Source of the DNA: a virus
Reading direction: 5' to 3' (one strand)
IMG/VR virus record: IMGVR_UViG_3300031576_000074
Coordinates: 1-49,168 of that record
Length of the DNA: 49,168 nucleotides
Part shown: piece after piece, positions 15,775 to 23,045 of the stretch
Layout: each line of letters starts with the position of its first letter
How positions within the stretch are numbered: position 1 is the first letter of the stretch
Notes under the pieces: generated by a model
Seen by the model: only the letters and a program-made list of their open reading frames with translations
The model's database searches: none
What the model was told of the DNA's origin: nothing
Translations under genes and position numbers: made by a program

Positions 15775-16454
15775 GGGAAGCCCTAATTTGTGGCAAATGG
15801 GGGCTTCCTCTTCTGGAAGGCGATGGAGGATATTTTCAAGATTTGAAATTTCAGTATCTTAATCGACGTTGTTTGTGTTTGGAGTGGCTATTCCAAGGTT
15901 TTGAGAGAGGTCAGACCGTCGTAGATTATTTTGGAGGAGTTGGTATTCTTGAGACGGTTGTAAAGAATATGATTGAGCCTTCCAAGTTTGATATCTATGA
16001 TATCGATGACGACTGTATACGTCAGTTGTGTAATGCTTTTCCTGATGCAAATGTTCAATACGGCGATGCTCGGGAGACCATGGTTAAGCCCGAACATTAT
16101 GATTTGGCTCTAGTTGACCACCCTTACCTTACACCCAAACGATGGAGAGATTGGGATGTTGAATTTGACGGTGTCTTTGGTATGCAACCAAAGTTCGTCG
16201 AAATTGCAGTTGCGGTGCGGAGATTACCTTTGCTCAAGGAGGTATACAGTAAGATACTCGACCACAAGATAGTCGATATCCCGAGCTATGTAATGGGTAT
16301 CTCTAAGAGAATATATTCGAGATATGGGTATTCTGTTATTCGAGCCGCTTCTCTCTTTACTTCGGTATATCTCATTGCCACTAAAAATTCAGTGGGAGTT
16401 CCTGAATACATTCATATAACAGAGACCTCTGGTGGATTTGAATACATTGGTTGA
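15771..16454 (+). CDS. SAM-dependent methyltransferase-like protein
   Basis: The 227-aa protein has a Rossmann methyltransferase profile: VVDYFGGVGILETVVKN (motif I glycine loop), FDIYDIDDDCIRQL (acidic loop after strand 2), VQYGDARETM (motif III) and LALVDHPYLT in the place of the D/N-PP-Y motif IV of amino-methyltransferases. The first Pro of DPPY is His. It overlaps the previous gene by ATGA and is followed by the kinase, so it may modify a DNA base or the hypermodified adduct. A plain DNA adenine methylase is less likely because the N-terminal part lacks a clear target-recognition domain. Confidence 0.55.
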   Translation: MREALICGKWGLPLLEGDGGYFQDLKFQYLNRRCLCLEWLFQGFERGQTVVDYFGGVGILETVVKNMIEPSKFDIYDIDDDCIRQLCNAFPDANVQYGDARETMVKPEHYDLALVDHPYLTPKRWRDWDVEFDGVFGMQPKFVEIAVAVRRLPLLKEVYSKILDHKIVDIPSYVMGISKRIYSRYGYSVIRAASLFTSVYLIATKNSVGVPEYIHITETSGGFEYIG

Positions 16455-16456
16455 GT

Positions 16457-17182
16457 ATGATCTATAATATAAGAGGGACGTCAGGTTCTGGTAAGACATT
16501 TCTTGTTCGGAAACTTGTGCAGCATTATAACGGCGAGGAAATTCATGATGAAGCGGGCAAGATTTTCGGTTATCGTCTACCTCAAAATCTCTATGTATTA
16601 GGTCGCTATGACGATGCCATTAAAGGTGGTGGCGTAGATAATATCACAGGGGCTTTGCATAAGAGATTTTTGGCGCACGGTGGCAGCGGCAACAGTATGG
16701 ACGCGGTAGAACAGCAAGTGCGTAAGTGGGCACAAATGGGTTGCCATGTGCTCTTTGAGGGAATTATTGTAACGAGTGTGTGGGGTAGATGGGTACAGCT
16801 CGCCGCCGACGAACAAGTTCATTTTCTCTTTTTGGATACGCCCCTAGAGGTTTGCTATCAGCGAGTGTTGGAACGTAGTGGGGGTAGGTCGCCTAAAGGT
16901 TGGGCCGAAGGTAAGAGTGACTTACAGATAAAGCACGAGCGCACTAAATTGCAACTCGGCACTATGGTGCCCAAGCAAAGTTGGATGGAGGATTATTATA
17001 AGCGTCAGCACTTTCGCCATTTGCCTGCCGCTGCTACAGAAGGATTGCACTATACTGTGCTACCTTATGAACATGCTTTTGAGGAGCTAGTGAGTATTTT
17101 GGGGAGCGAGATAAATTTCCCCGTAAAGCGCCCGTTAGCCCTAGCTAGCGCGGCCCCCTCAGACGCGCTCAGACGCCCGTAG
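16457..17182 (+). CDS. P-loop kinase, candidate 5-hydroxymethyluracil DNA kinase
   Basis: The 241-aa protein begins MIYNIRGTSGSGKTF (Walker A 7-14) and has VLFEGIIVTSVWGRW, where FEG holds the acidic residue of a nucleotide-kinase Walker B, then FLFLDTPLEVCYQRVLERSGGRS, a lid-like segment. Small P-loop kinases beside TS-like and aGPT-PPlase-like genes phosphorylate 5-hydroxymethyluracil in DNA in other phages; this role is inferred from context. ATG 16457 is preferred to TTG 16451. The last 9 or so codons are made of a 29-bp repeat found again at 21844, giving an abnormal Ala/Pro/Arg tail. Confidence 0.65.
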   Translation: MIYNIRGTSGSGKTFLVRKLVQHYNGEEIHDEAGKIFGYRLPQNLYVLGRYDDAIKGGGVDNITGALHKRFLAHGGSGNSMDAVEQQVRKWAQMGCHVLFEGIIVTSVWGRWVQLAADEQVHFLFLDTPLEVCYQRVLERSGGRSPKGWAEGKSDLQIKHERTKLQLGTMVPKQSWMEDYYKRQHFRHLPAAATEGLHYTVLPYEHAFEELVSILGSEINFPVKRPLALASAAPSDALRRP

Positions 17183-17184
17183 CG
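17156..17184. repeat. 29-bp GC-rich repeat, copy 1 (copy 2 at 21844)
   Basis: An exact 29-bp sequence occurs here, across the kinase stop codon, and at 21844-21872 in an intergenic gap. It begins CCCTCAGACGCGCTCAGACG and has an internal near-tandem CTCAGACGC. Both copies lie in GC-rich surroundings. It may be a mobile or recombination element or a protein-binding site. Confidence 0.75.
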
Positions 17185-17243
17185 GCCTCCTAGGTTAGGG
17201 GGCCTACCCTTACTTAAACCCCTACCCACTGTTCTACGGCCCC

Positions 17244-17279
17244 TTTACAGCTTCTTGCTAGAGCCAGTATAATGTTACT
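17244..17279 (+). promoter_or_regulatory. Promoter with -10 box 6 nt before the ATG start (leaderless)
   Basis: TTTACA (17244-17249), an 18-bp spacer and TATAAT (17268-17273) precede ATG 17280 by only 6 nt. No ribosome binding site is present, consistent with a leaderless transcript for the small-terminase-like gene. Confidence 0.75.
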
Positions 17280-17744
17280 ATGAATAATACTGACGGTAGG
17301 GAGCCTAAACAGTTTGGCGGCGAACTTGTTGAGCTTGAGCGTAGTGTGCTCTTCTTTGAGGATTACAAGCGCGGCATGAACTATCGCCGTATCGGTGAGA
17401 AATATGGCGTAAGTCACCAGATGGTTAGTGAGGCTATTAGGGGCTACCTTAAGCAACTGCGCGCCATTAGTTTGCGCAGCGTGGTGGAGTATCGCCAGGT
17501 TCAACTAGAGCGCATTCAAGCGGTATATAATGCTCTTTGGCCTAATGTAATGCGCGGTAAAGTTGACGCGATTAATGCGCTCATTAGGGTGATGGATAGG
17601 GAAGCTCGCCTACTTGGTTTGGATGCCCCCACCAGGGTAGATATCACCGCTCGCGTTCAGCAAGCGGCGGAACAGGAAGGGCTTAGCGCGGAAGAGGCGA
17701 TAGATATTGCGGAAGGTATTTATAGGGAGCTTGCTACTGGCTAG
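17280..17744 (+). CDS. Putative terminase small subunit / HTH DNA-binding protein
   Basis: The 154-aa protein has an HTH segment (MNYRRIGEKYGVSHQMVSEAIRGYL, about 37-62), a long helical middle and VMDREARLLGLDAPTRVDITARV. A helix ending in xRxARLLGLDAP followed by a beta segment is common in phage small-terminase-like proteins, which recognise the packaging site and recruit the large subunit. The large subunit is 16 kb away at 33823, an unusual separation, so a general regulator remains possible. The stop codon overlaps that of the convergent gene at 17741. Confidence 0.55.
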   Translation: MNNTDGREPKQFGGELVELERSVLFFEDYKRGMNYRRIGEKYGVSHQMVSEAIRGYLKQLRAISLRSVVEYRQVQLERIQAVYNALWPNVMRGKVDAINALIRVMDREARLLGLDAPTRVDITARVQQAAEQEGLSAEEAIDIAEGIYRELATG

Positions 17745-18286
17745 ACTCTCTTCTCATAATCGCATTGAGCGATTTGAGTTGCCTGCTGCACAAGCCCACT
17801 AATTTCGTTGTGAACATAACTTTCGTCTCGGTATACCCCCCATTCGTTAGAGCTTTCTATTCCTGGTATAGCGTCCCCAGAGTGAGCGCAGTCGAAGCCA
17901 ATCCACCAGACATCTAGTCCAGTTTCATACGGGAATCCTTTACTCGTCCCGGCCTTCTCTTTTTCTTCTTCTTCTAGCTTTCGTTCGTACATCGAAACTA
18001 ATGGTTTCATAGAAGGGAATCCAGCGGGTACTTTGTCTTCCATCAGCGCACTCTGTCGCGACTCAAGGTATGATATGTATGCTGGATGTCCCCATGTCTC
18101 GTGTCCTGAGTATGTTAGTCCGCCGTGGCATTCGGCCTCCACATCATTGTAAGATTTCCCATACCAAGGATGGCTCGGCGGGACACCGATGTAACCGCAT
18201 AGTGTGCCCATGCCTGTTATCCGGATGCAGGCTGGAAATTCTCCTTCTACCCAATATGCAATTAGGTGCGAGTCAAATGTTCGCAT
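17741..18286 (-). CDS. Conserved phage protein of unknown function (HPWYGKSY...GFDCAHSGD type)
   Basis: The 181-aa protein has the blocks CGYIGVPPSHPWYGKSY, CHGGLTYSG and WWIGFDCAHSGD, which I recognise as a recurring unknown family in phages and plasmids. The conserved His, Cys and Asp residues could bind metal, but no activity is known to me. It is the last gene of the long leftward accessory operon and converges on the small-terminase-like gene with overlapping stop codons. Confidence 0.65.
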   Translation of the reverse strand: MRTFDSHLIAYWVEGEFPACIRITGMGTLCGYIGVPPSHPWYGKSYNDVEAECHGGLTYSGHETWGHPAYISYLESRQSALMEDKVPAGFPSMKPLVSMYERKLEEEEKEKAGTSKGFPYETGLDVWWIGFDCAHSGDAIPGIESSNEWGVYRDESYVHNEISGLVQQATQIAQCDYEKRV

Positions 18287-18288
18287 TC

Positions 18289-18537
18289 TTATCTCCTGTC
18301 AAATGGAGTTTCTAACCGTTCAAGTATTCGGTTACAGACCTCTAAGCTCTTCTCTAAATACCCTTTTAACGCACGGGTGTCCATAAGAGTTTCTTGTAGT
18401 TTCTCCAGGTAGGTGCCCAGTAGACTAAGGCGGTCGGTACGAGTTATCATCTCCAACCGCCGCTCTACTGTGGCCAGAAGATCAAATACGGCCTCTGTAT
18501 TTATCTCTTTAGTTGGGGGGGATAGTAGGCCGAACAA
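18289..18537 (-). CDS. Hypothetical helical protein, 82 aa
   Basis: The product is nearly all helix, with heptad-like Leu spacing (LLATVERRLEMIT, LSLLGTYLEKLQETLM, LEKSLEVCNRILERLETP), probably a small coiled-coil bundle. No family is recognised. It overlaps the HicA-like gene upstream by 29 bp. Confidence 0.5.
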   Translation of the reverse strand: MFGLLSPPTKEINTEAVFDLLATVERRLEMITRTDRLSLLGTYLEKLQETLMDTRALKGYLEKSLEVCNRILERLETPFDRR

Positions 18538-18967
18538 TAACTCCTTTCTCCTTCATGCGCGTTCTGTAAAACTTATCGACTATTTGCTCGGGGCTCAGCT
18601 CTCTCAAATCTTTTACGATAGGCCCCATTACACGTTGGAGTGCACTGAGCCCAGCCTTATTCAAGACATATGAGGACTTAAAGCCAGCATCCAGCATCTG
18701 TTTGGCTAGAATTACCCGCTTTAGTAGCTCCGCTCGACTTGGCCTATTCCCTTTAGATCTTGGTATTACCTGTAAGATATGCAAGCCAAGTTCCCGCTGG
18801 ACCTCAGCAATACCGTTCTTGTGAACGGGATCAGTAAGGGCAAGGCTGCGTTTGCCCTCTTTGTTGAGAACTATATGACCTTTGGTGCCTTCACGAGCTT
18901 CCCAACCTGCTGCCTCCATGAGTTTGATGATAATGTCACGTCTGTAAGGGCTTGATCTTTGTGTCAT
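18509..18967 (-). CDS. Protein with HicA-like (dsRBD-fold) N-terminal domain
   Basis: The first 65 residues have the HicA layout: RRDIIIKLMEAAGWEAREG, then TKGHIVLNKEGKRSLALTDPVHKNGIAEVQRELGL, with the GH of the catalytic beta strand and a later basic helix (HicA toxins have GSHxxF ... PxH..ELxxGTLRxIL). The second half is a separate helical domain of about 80 aa (LLKRVILAKQMLDAGFKSSYVLNKAG). HicA proteins are mRNA interferases, but no HicB partner is adjacent, so a nucleic-acid-binding role is as likely. It is coupled to the RuvB-like gene by an ATGA overlap. Confidence 0.5.
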   Translation of the reverse strand: MTQRSSPYRRDIIIKLMEAAGWEAREGTKGHIVLNKEGKRSLALTDPVHKNGIAEVQRELGLHILQVIPRSKGNRPSRAELLKRVILAKQMLDAGFKSSYVLNKAGLSALQRVMGPIVKDLRELSPEQIVDKFYRTRMKEKGVIVRPTIPPN

Positions 18968-19935
18968 CCTTCTTCTCCTTTCAAGCTAGCGGCCACTCGG
19001 CCTCCGGTCCATGTTGCTGCTCGTCCTCCTTTCGTAATATCCATTAGCCCACGCCGCAATAGGTAGGGCTCTACTCCTTCGGCTATGGTGCTAGTATCTA
19101 CGCCTACCCGTCGTGCTAATTGCTCCAGGCCCATTGGCTGTTCGCTATTGCGTAGTATCTCTAACACTTGACGGTCAAGGTTTGTTAACCCCGCGGAGTC
19201 AATACCTAACGCTTGCCATACCTCCTTTAGATTCACATGGCCGTTACTGTTGAAGTCTGCTACGCGTCGCAGCAGAGTATTTGCTACACGGGGTATCCCC
19301 CGCGCACGGCGGGCGATACTCTTAACCTGGCTGGGGCTTAGTTTAAGTTCCAAAAGCGTGGCGCTACGGCGAATAATGCGGCTGATATCTTTCTCGCTGT
19401 AGTAACCCAAGTAAATCGTGTAGCCAAAGCGATCCCGTAGTGGTGCAGGCAGCTTTCCGCTATCAGTTGTGCCACCAATAAGTCGCCAGTTTTCCTTTAG
19501 CTTGTGCACTGCACCATTAGCGCGATAGAGTATGCCATCTTCCAGTGCGCTATATAGGATCTCTAAGGCTTTGCGGCTGGCGGCATGAATCTCATCAATG
19601 AAGAGCATGTTGCCGCCGAGCAATAATGCAGTCTCTGCATCCTTTGCTGTTCTTACTTGCCCGCCAATAACTGTATGCAAAGCTGCGCCGCTGGCAGCTA
19701 TGCGGGCTAGGGTTGTTTTGCCCGTACCCGGAGGGCCTACGAGCAATAGATGGTCGCTCAAACGGCCCCGTTGGGTCATTGCAGTTAGCACTGCCCTAGC
19801 TTCTTCCTGGCCTACAAAGTCTTCTAAATGAGTTGGTCTTAACGAGAGCTTCGGTGGCTGCGACTCAGCTACATGCGCCCTCACCAGCCAGATGAGGAGA
19901 ATGGCTAGCGCAATTACAACAAGTTCAAAGGTCAT
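18964..19935 (-). CDS. RuvB-like Holliday-junction AAA+ ATPase with N-terminal membrane segment
   Basis: The 323-aa protein follows RuvB along its length: LRPTHLEDFVGQEEAR, Walker A GPPGTGKT (67-74), Walker B FIDEIHAA (D114, E115), sensor 1 GGTTDSGKLPAPLRDRFG with the arginine finger, sensor 2 ARGIPRVANTLLRRV, and a C-terminal winged helix with LTNLDRQVLEIL and LLRRGLMDITKGGRAAT. RuvB drives branch migration of Holliday junctions. The oddity is residues 3-20 (FELVVIALAILLIWLV), a strong hydrophobic helix replacing the usual start, which suggests membrane anchoring. No RuvA or RuvC is in the window. It joins neighbours by 4-bp overlaps on both sides. Confidence 0.85.
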   Translation of the reverse strand: MTFELVVIALAILLIWLVRAHVAESQPPKLSLRPTHLEDFVGQEEARAVLTAMTQRGRLSDHLLLVGPPGTGKTTLARIAASGAALHTVIGGQVRTAKDAETALLLGGNMLFIDEIHAASRKALEILYSALEDGILYRANGAVHKLKENWRLIGGTTDSGKLPAPLRDRFGYTIYLGYYSEKDISRIIRRSATLLELKLSPSQVKSIARRARGIPRVANTLLRRVADFNSNGHVNLKEVWQALGIDSAGLTNLDRQVLEILRNSEQPMGLEQLARRVGVDTSTIAEGVEPYLLRRGLMDITKGGRAATWTGGRVAASLKGEEG

Positions 19936-20444
19936 CCTACCTCTTCCCAGTTGGGCTCCGGTTCGTCATCTAAGCCGATTACCCTACGGATGGCCCAAGC
20001 GTCTTCACGCTTGCCATTGGCATTTGTTCCTAGCGTACCGAACAAGCCCACAGCATGGTTGCCTTCGGGCCTTATTCGTTCCAATACGGTCATGGTATGA
20101 GTATGTTCGTCAAAGACGTAAGCCCATTCCATTCCCATATCGTCATCTTGAGTGATAACTTGGGATGACTCACTACGCTCGCCGTGGCAAAAGCAGTTGG
20201 GTCGTTCTCTTTCACTATTGCTATAATCAGGTTCCATGTTCCAATTAACGTCATTGATGGTAGACCAACCGGCGGGATGCTCATCAATGAGCATGCTGAG
20301 CATATCTCGTAATCCGCCAAAGATGCGGCTCTTATAGAGACTGTAGAGGGTAGCCCCTAATGCAGAGGGATAGCCGTCCCAATGATGATAAACCCCTTCA
20401 AAACCGTCGCCCTTGATGCGCGCTATACAACTTCTGGTGCTCAC
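19932..20444 (-). CDS. Conserved phage protein of unknown function (MSTRSCIA...HWDGYP type)
   Basis: The N-terminus STRSCIARIKGDGFEGVYHHWDGYPSALG is a widely shared phage signature whose function is unknown to me. The C-terminal third (EWAYVFDEHTHTMTVLER) is beta-rich. GTG start with AAAGGAGAAGCCT upstream, overlapping the previous stop as GTGA. It is one of a run of small genes coupled by 4-bp overlaps between 18964 and 21308. Confidence 0.65.
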   Translation of the reverse strand: MSTRSCIARIKGDGFEGVYHHWDGYPSALGATLYSLYKSRIFGGLRDMLSMLIDEHPAGWSTINDVNWNMEPDYSNSERERPNCFCHGERSESSQVITQDDDMGMEWAYVFDEHTHTMTVLERIRPEGNHAVGLFGTLGTNANGKREDAWAIRRVIGLDDEPEPNWEEVG

Positions 20445-20761
20445 AGGCTTCTCCTTTCCGGTACTTGGCTGCGATAGGCGGGCACTCGCCAGCTAAGTTC
20501 TGTCTCTACTAGCTCAACCGCCTTGTAGCTTTTTCCTCCTACATTCCACAGGCGTATTTCCTCTACGGGCTCTTCTCTTTTCCAGTCGTAGATAGTGACG
20601 ACTGTTTCGTCGCTAAAGATTAGCCACCATTCTGCTTGTGTTTTTCCGTCTTGGCTGGGGCCTTCCGGTGGCCCAAAGAACTCGCATAAGCGAGCGTAGG
20701 TCTCTGTTATTTGTCCTTGATAGCTGGTGCCTTCGATGTCCTTACTGGTTGCTCTTCTCAC
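20441..20761 (-). CDS. Conserved small phage protein, 106 aa
   Basis: The pattern GTSYQGQITETYARLCEFFGPP, then DGKTQAEWWLIFSDETVVTIYDWK and LWNVGGKSYKAVELVE matches a recurring phage family with unknown role. It is a single mixed alpha/beta domain without metal-binding residues. GTG start overlapping the previous stop codon. Confidence 0.6.
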   Translation of the reverse strand: MRRATSKDIEGTSYQGQITETYARLCEFFGPPEGPSQDGKTQAEWWLIFSDETVVTIYDWKREEPVEEIRLWNVGGKSYKAVELVETELSWRVPAYRSQVPERRSL

Positions 20762-21063
20762 TGGCTTTTCCTTCCGCTAAGATCAATATCATCCGTAACT
20801 GAGAGCTTCTCTCCCTCTGTTAATACAGGCCGTTTAGAGAATTCTTCCTTTCCGTTGTGCCAGCCCAAAGTTACTGCGATGTCCCTTTTACATTCTGGGC
20901 AGTAACTTTCAATGCTAAAGGCTGACCATTGTCCTTCCACAAGCAGTTCAATATTCTCTTGAACCATAAAAGTTCTAAATTGTCCGCAGCTTTGGCATTC
21001 AAGAGTAAGTGCTAAATGTTCTTGATTATTTAGTTCACGGCGGTAGGTGGATTGTATGGTCAC
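20758..21063 (-). CDS. Zinc-ribbon protein, 101 aa
   Basis: Two knuckles, CQSCG and CPECK, about 32 residues apart, frame a beta-rich core (LLVEGQWSAFSIES), giving a typical four-cysteine zinc ribbon. The GTG start overlaps the stop of another zinc-ribbon gene immediately upstream (GTGA). Function is not evident. Confidence 0.6.
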   Translation of the reverse strand: MTIQSTYRRELNNQEHLALTLECQSCGQFRTFMVQENIELLVEGQWSAFSIESYCPECKRDIAVTLGWHNGKEEFSKRPVLTEGEKLSVTDDIDLSGRKSQ

Positions 21064-21308
21064 GGCGAGAATTTCGCTCCTTCGCTCTCGCCAGGAACAG
21101 CTTGGAAAATGAAGCCGTCTATCTCCTTAGGCTCATAGATGAGCTTTGAGCTTGTATCTCCACACTCAGGGCAATAAGTCAGTCCGGTAGCTTCGCCCAG
21201 CATAAGATCGCGAGTTGTTCCTTTATCTGGCCACTCCTTGTAATCTGAGCAGACTAGAAAGTGCAGCCCGCAGTTCATGCATTTAATGGGGTGTTGGTAG
21301 TAGGGCAT
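21060..21308 (-). CDS. Zinc-ribbon protein, 82 aa
   Basis: CMNCG at 10-14 and CPECG at about 46-50 make a four-cysteine zinc ribbon; the tail is acidic. A good ribosome binding site (GAAGGAGAAGAAT) precedes the ATG. It is one of many short zinc proteins in this leftward operon. Confidence 0.6.
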   Translation of the reverse strand: MPYYQHPIKCMNCGLHFLVCSDYKEWPDKGTTRDLMLGEATGLTYCPECGDTSSKLIYEPKEIDGFIFQAVPGESEGAKFSP

Positions 21309-21363
21309 TATTCTTCTCCTTCTATAGGTAATCTTACCGTTGTGCTACGCACTATTTAGAATT

Positions 21364-21383
21364 ATGCTTTAAGCCTAAAGCAT
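21364..21383. repeat. 20-bp perfect hairpin ATGCTTTAAGCCTAAAGCAT, copy 1 (copy 2 at 30833)
   Basis: An 8-bp stem with a 4-nt AGCC loop, followed by TTTT on the plus strand, lies between the genes at 21308 and 21398. The identical 20 bases recur at 30833-30852. It may be a terminator/processing hairpin or a protein-binding site used at two points of the same operon. Confidence 0.7.
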
Positions 21384-21397
21384 TTTCTCCCCCTTTC

Positions 21398-21790
21398 TTA
21401 GCCAGGACTTCCATCCGGCATAATGATATGTACGGCTTTCCCAATCTTTTTGGCGTAACGCACAGTGGCCCATGTACCCGACCGTAACGTTTCGGGGCCG
21501 CTGGGTGCGGCGATAAGTATGTTGCAAGCATCGACAATGTCATGGTTACGATCTAAATATGCTCGTGGCGGGTAGACTTGTGTAGCTCCCGTGCAATACG
21601 CACGGCGGTCGGGGATAATTGGCGGGTGGATGTAGATGGCCATCTTACTAAGCAACAAGTTGTGCGCCTCGGCATCTGCCCCTATACAGTCTCCATGGTG
21701 GAGGGCTTTAGCCCCTTCGGTTAGCAGGATGACCTGAGCTAGCTGTTTAGCAGTCATGCCTTTGGCTGTGCCGGTGAAGCCGATAATCAT
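21398..21790 (-). CDS. SLOG-superfamily Rossmann-like protein
   Basis: The 130-aa protein starts MIIGFTGTAKGMTAKQL, with a glycine loop after strand 1, then ALHHGDCIGADAEAH, a GD-x-GAD motif, and later NILIAAPSGPETLRSGTWATVRYAKKIGK, a second nucleotide-binding loop. This is the layout of small SLOG/LOG-like (DprA, DUF2493) domains that bind nucleotide-derived ligands. In phages their substrates are mostly unknown. Sensing or hydrolysing a nucleotide signal is an inference. Start ATG with AAAGGAGGAGTAA. Confidence 0.65.
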   Translation of the reverse strand: MIIGFTGTAKGMTAKQLAQVILLTEGAKALHHGDCIGADAEAHNLLLSKMAIYIHPPIIPDRRAYCTGATQVYPPRAYLDRNHDIVDACNILIAAPSGPETLRSGTWATVRYAKKIGKAVHIIMPDGSPG

Positions 21791-21843
21791 TTACTCCTCC
21801 TTTCTCCGGCCTTTACAGGGGCCTAGCCTAGCCCTGTACATAG

Positions 21844-21872
21844 CCCTCAGACGCGCTCAGACGCCCGTAGCG
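21844..21872. repeat. 29-bp GC-rich repeat, copy 2
   Basis: It is identical to 17156-17184 and lies in the 125-bp gap between the SLOG gene and the gene ending at 21916. The gap is markedly GC-rich (GCGCTAGG, GGGGCGGGGG) compared with its surroundings. Confidence 0.75.
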
Positions 21873-21915
21873 CCCCGCGCTAGGTATAGGCCGCTGTTTA
21901 CACACGGGGCGGGGG

Positions 21916-22215
21916 TTAAACGACGCGGTCTTGAACAGCTTGGATAGTTGCCCATTTTCCTCGTGGGAACCAACTATCCGGAGCTATCTTCATTAATGCT
22001 TCTAATAGAGCCTTGAACATAGCCGTATCGTCTACTTCGGAAGGATTCGTATCTCCGCTCATAGCCCAATCCATCTCGTGTTCCGCATCAAAGAGGGGAT
22101 TAGCTAGTGCTACAAATGCTTGTGTCGTTAGAGGCCACAATTCTTGCGCTTGGCCTACAGTTAGCAGACCTTGCTGTAATCGAAAACCTTCATAATCCCA
22201 ATGTCCTCCACTCAT
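21916..22215 (-). CDS. Conserved phage protein starting MSGGHWDY, 99 aa
   Basis: ATG 22215 is chosen because it overlaps the upstream stop (ATGA), follows AAAGGAGAAGGTATGAC and gives MSGGHWDYEGFRLQQGL, an N-terminus often seen in small phage proteins. A later segment (EHEMDWAMSGDTN, DTAMFKALLEALM) is acidic and helical. Function unknown. Confidence 0.6.
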   Translation of the reverse strand: MSGGHWDYEGFRLQQGLLTVGQAQELWPLTTQAFVALANPLFDAEHEMDWAMSGDTNPSEVDDTAMFKALLEALMKIAPDSWFPRGKWATIQAVQDRVV

Positions 22216-22670
22216 GTCATACCTTCTCCTTTCAACACAAACCTTAGATGCTTGCACAAGTAGGGCTCTTGCGGTATGCGCACAGCCCAACGGAAATTTT
22301 CACAGGGGCAATGCGCGGGGCTACGTAAATCCCCTGTCCAAACGTTGTAGGGAACCCCTTTAAATTCCTTGCAGCTTTCGCCGCAATGAATACAGCCCTC
22401 GCTAAGATGATGCTCTGGAGCTCCGCCACAGCCGCATACGCTTTCACTAGGAACAGTAACGTAATGCGCAGGACTTTCTTGTTTTAGATAGTAGCCATTA
22501 CTGCGAGGTCGCATGCGGTGCAAAGAGATGCGAGTACGACGACCATTGTCATCAATGCAATATACGTAACGTTCGGCTACGCGCATCACGGTAAGTTCCC
22601 GCATATCTTTACTATCGCCCCATATCTGGCCAGGGCGGACTGTAATAGGAGGGACACCGTTATTGATCAT
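22212..22670 (-). CDS. SH3/Tudor-like domain plus SWIM-type zinc finger protein
   Basis: The 152-aa protein opens with VRPGQIWGDSK...VERYVYCIDDNGRRTRISLHRMRP, a small beta-barrel common in phage proteins. It then has a CGCGG..H..CIHCGESC cluster and ends with CPCENF and LCKH, matching the CxCx(n)CxH pattern of SWIM zinc fingers. SWIM fingers bind nucleic acid or proteins. The role here is not known. Confidence 0.55.
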   Translation of the reverse strand: MINNGVPPITVRPGQIWGDSKDMRELTVMRVAERYVYCIDDNGRRTRISLHRMRPRSNGYYLKQESPAHYVTVPSESVCGCGGAPEHHLSEGCIHCGESCKEFKGVPYNVWTGDLRSPAHCPCENFRWAVRIPQEPYLCKHLRFVLKGEGMT

Positions 22671-22691
22671 TTCATGTTCACTTCCTTTCTC

Positions 22692-22913
22692 TTACTTAAT
22701 CCGACGAGCATATTGTTTAATTTCGCTGACGTATACATCTCCCATTTCACCATTGGGGACATGGGGACTTGTAACTAGACATAACCATCGGGCAAACGGC
22801 TTGCTGTCGTCAGCTTGCCACTTTTTGAGTACATACCATGTCCAACCAATGCCGTCATTAGTCCAGATCTCGTAGGCATTATCGGGCTTCCTTGTTTTAG
22901 CGCATTCATTCAT
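22692..22913 (-). CDS. Conserved small phage protein, 73 aa
   Basis: ATG 22913 is preferred to an upstream frame extension because AAAGGAGATAGGCAC precedes it. NAYEIWTNDGIGWTWYVLKK, ARWLCLVTSP and EMGDVYVSEIKQYAR form a compact alpha/beta domain that I recognise as a recurrent phage protein of unknown function. Confidence 0.6.
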   Translation of the reverse strand: MNECAKTRKPDNAYEIWTNDGIGWTWYVLKKWQADDSKPFARWLCLVTSPHVPNGEMGDVYVSEIKQYARRIK

Positions 22914-23045
22914 GTGCCTATCTCCTTTCCTTGGGACGTAAGCCTTCATCCCTGGCGGCTCTCTCTTTACCTCCACGGATAGCTAATCCGTGAGAGCCTA
23001 CCCCACAACCCGCTAAGAGGTTGCTCCTCCATCCACTGCTTTGGG

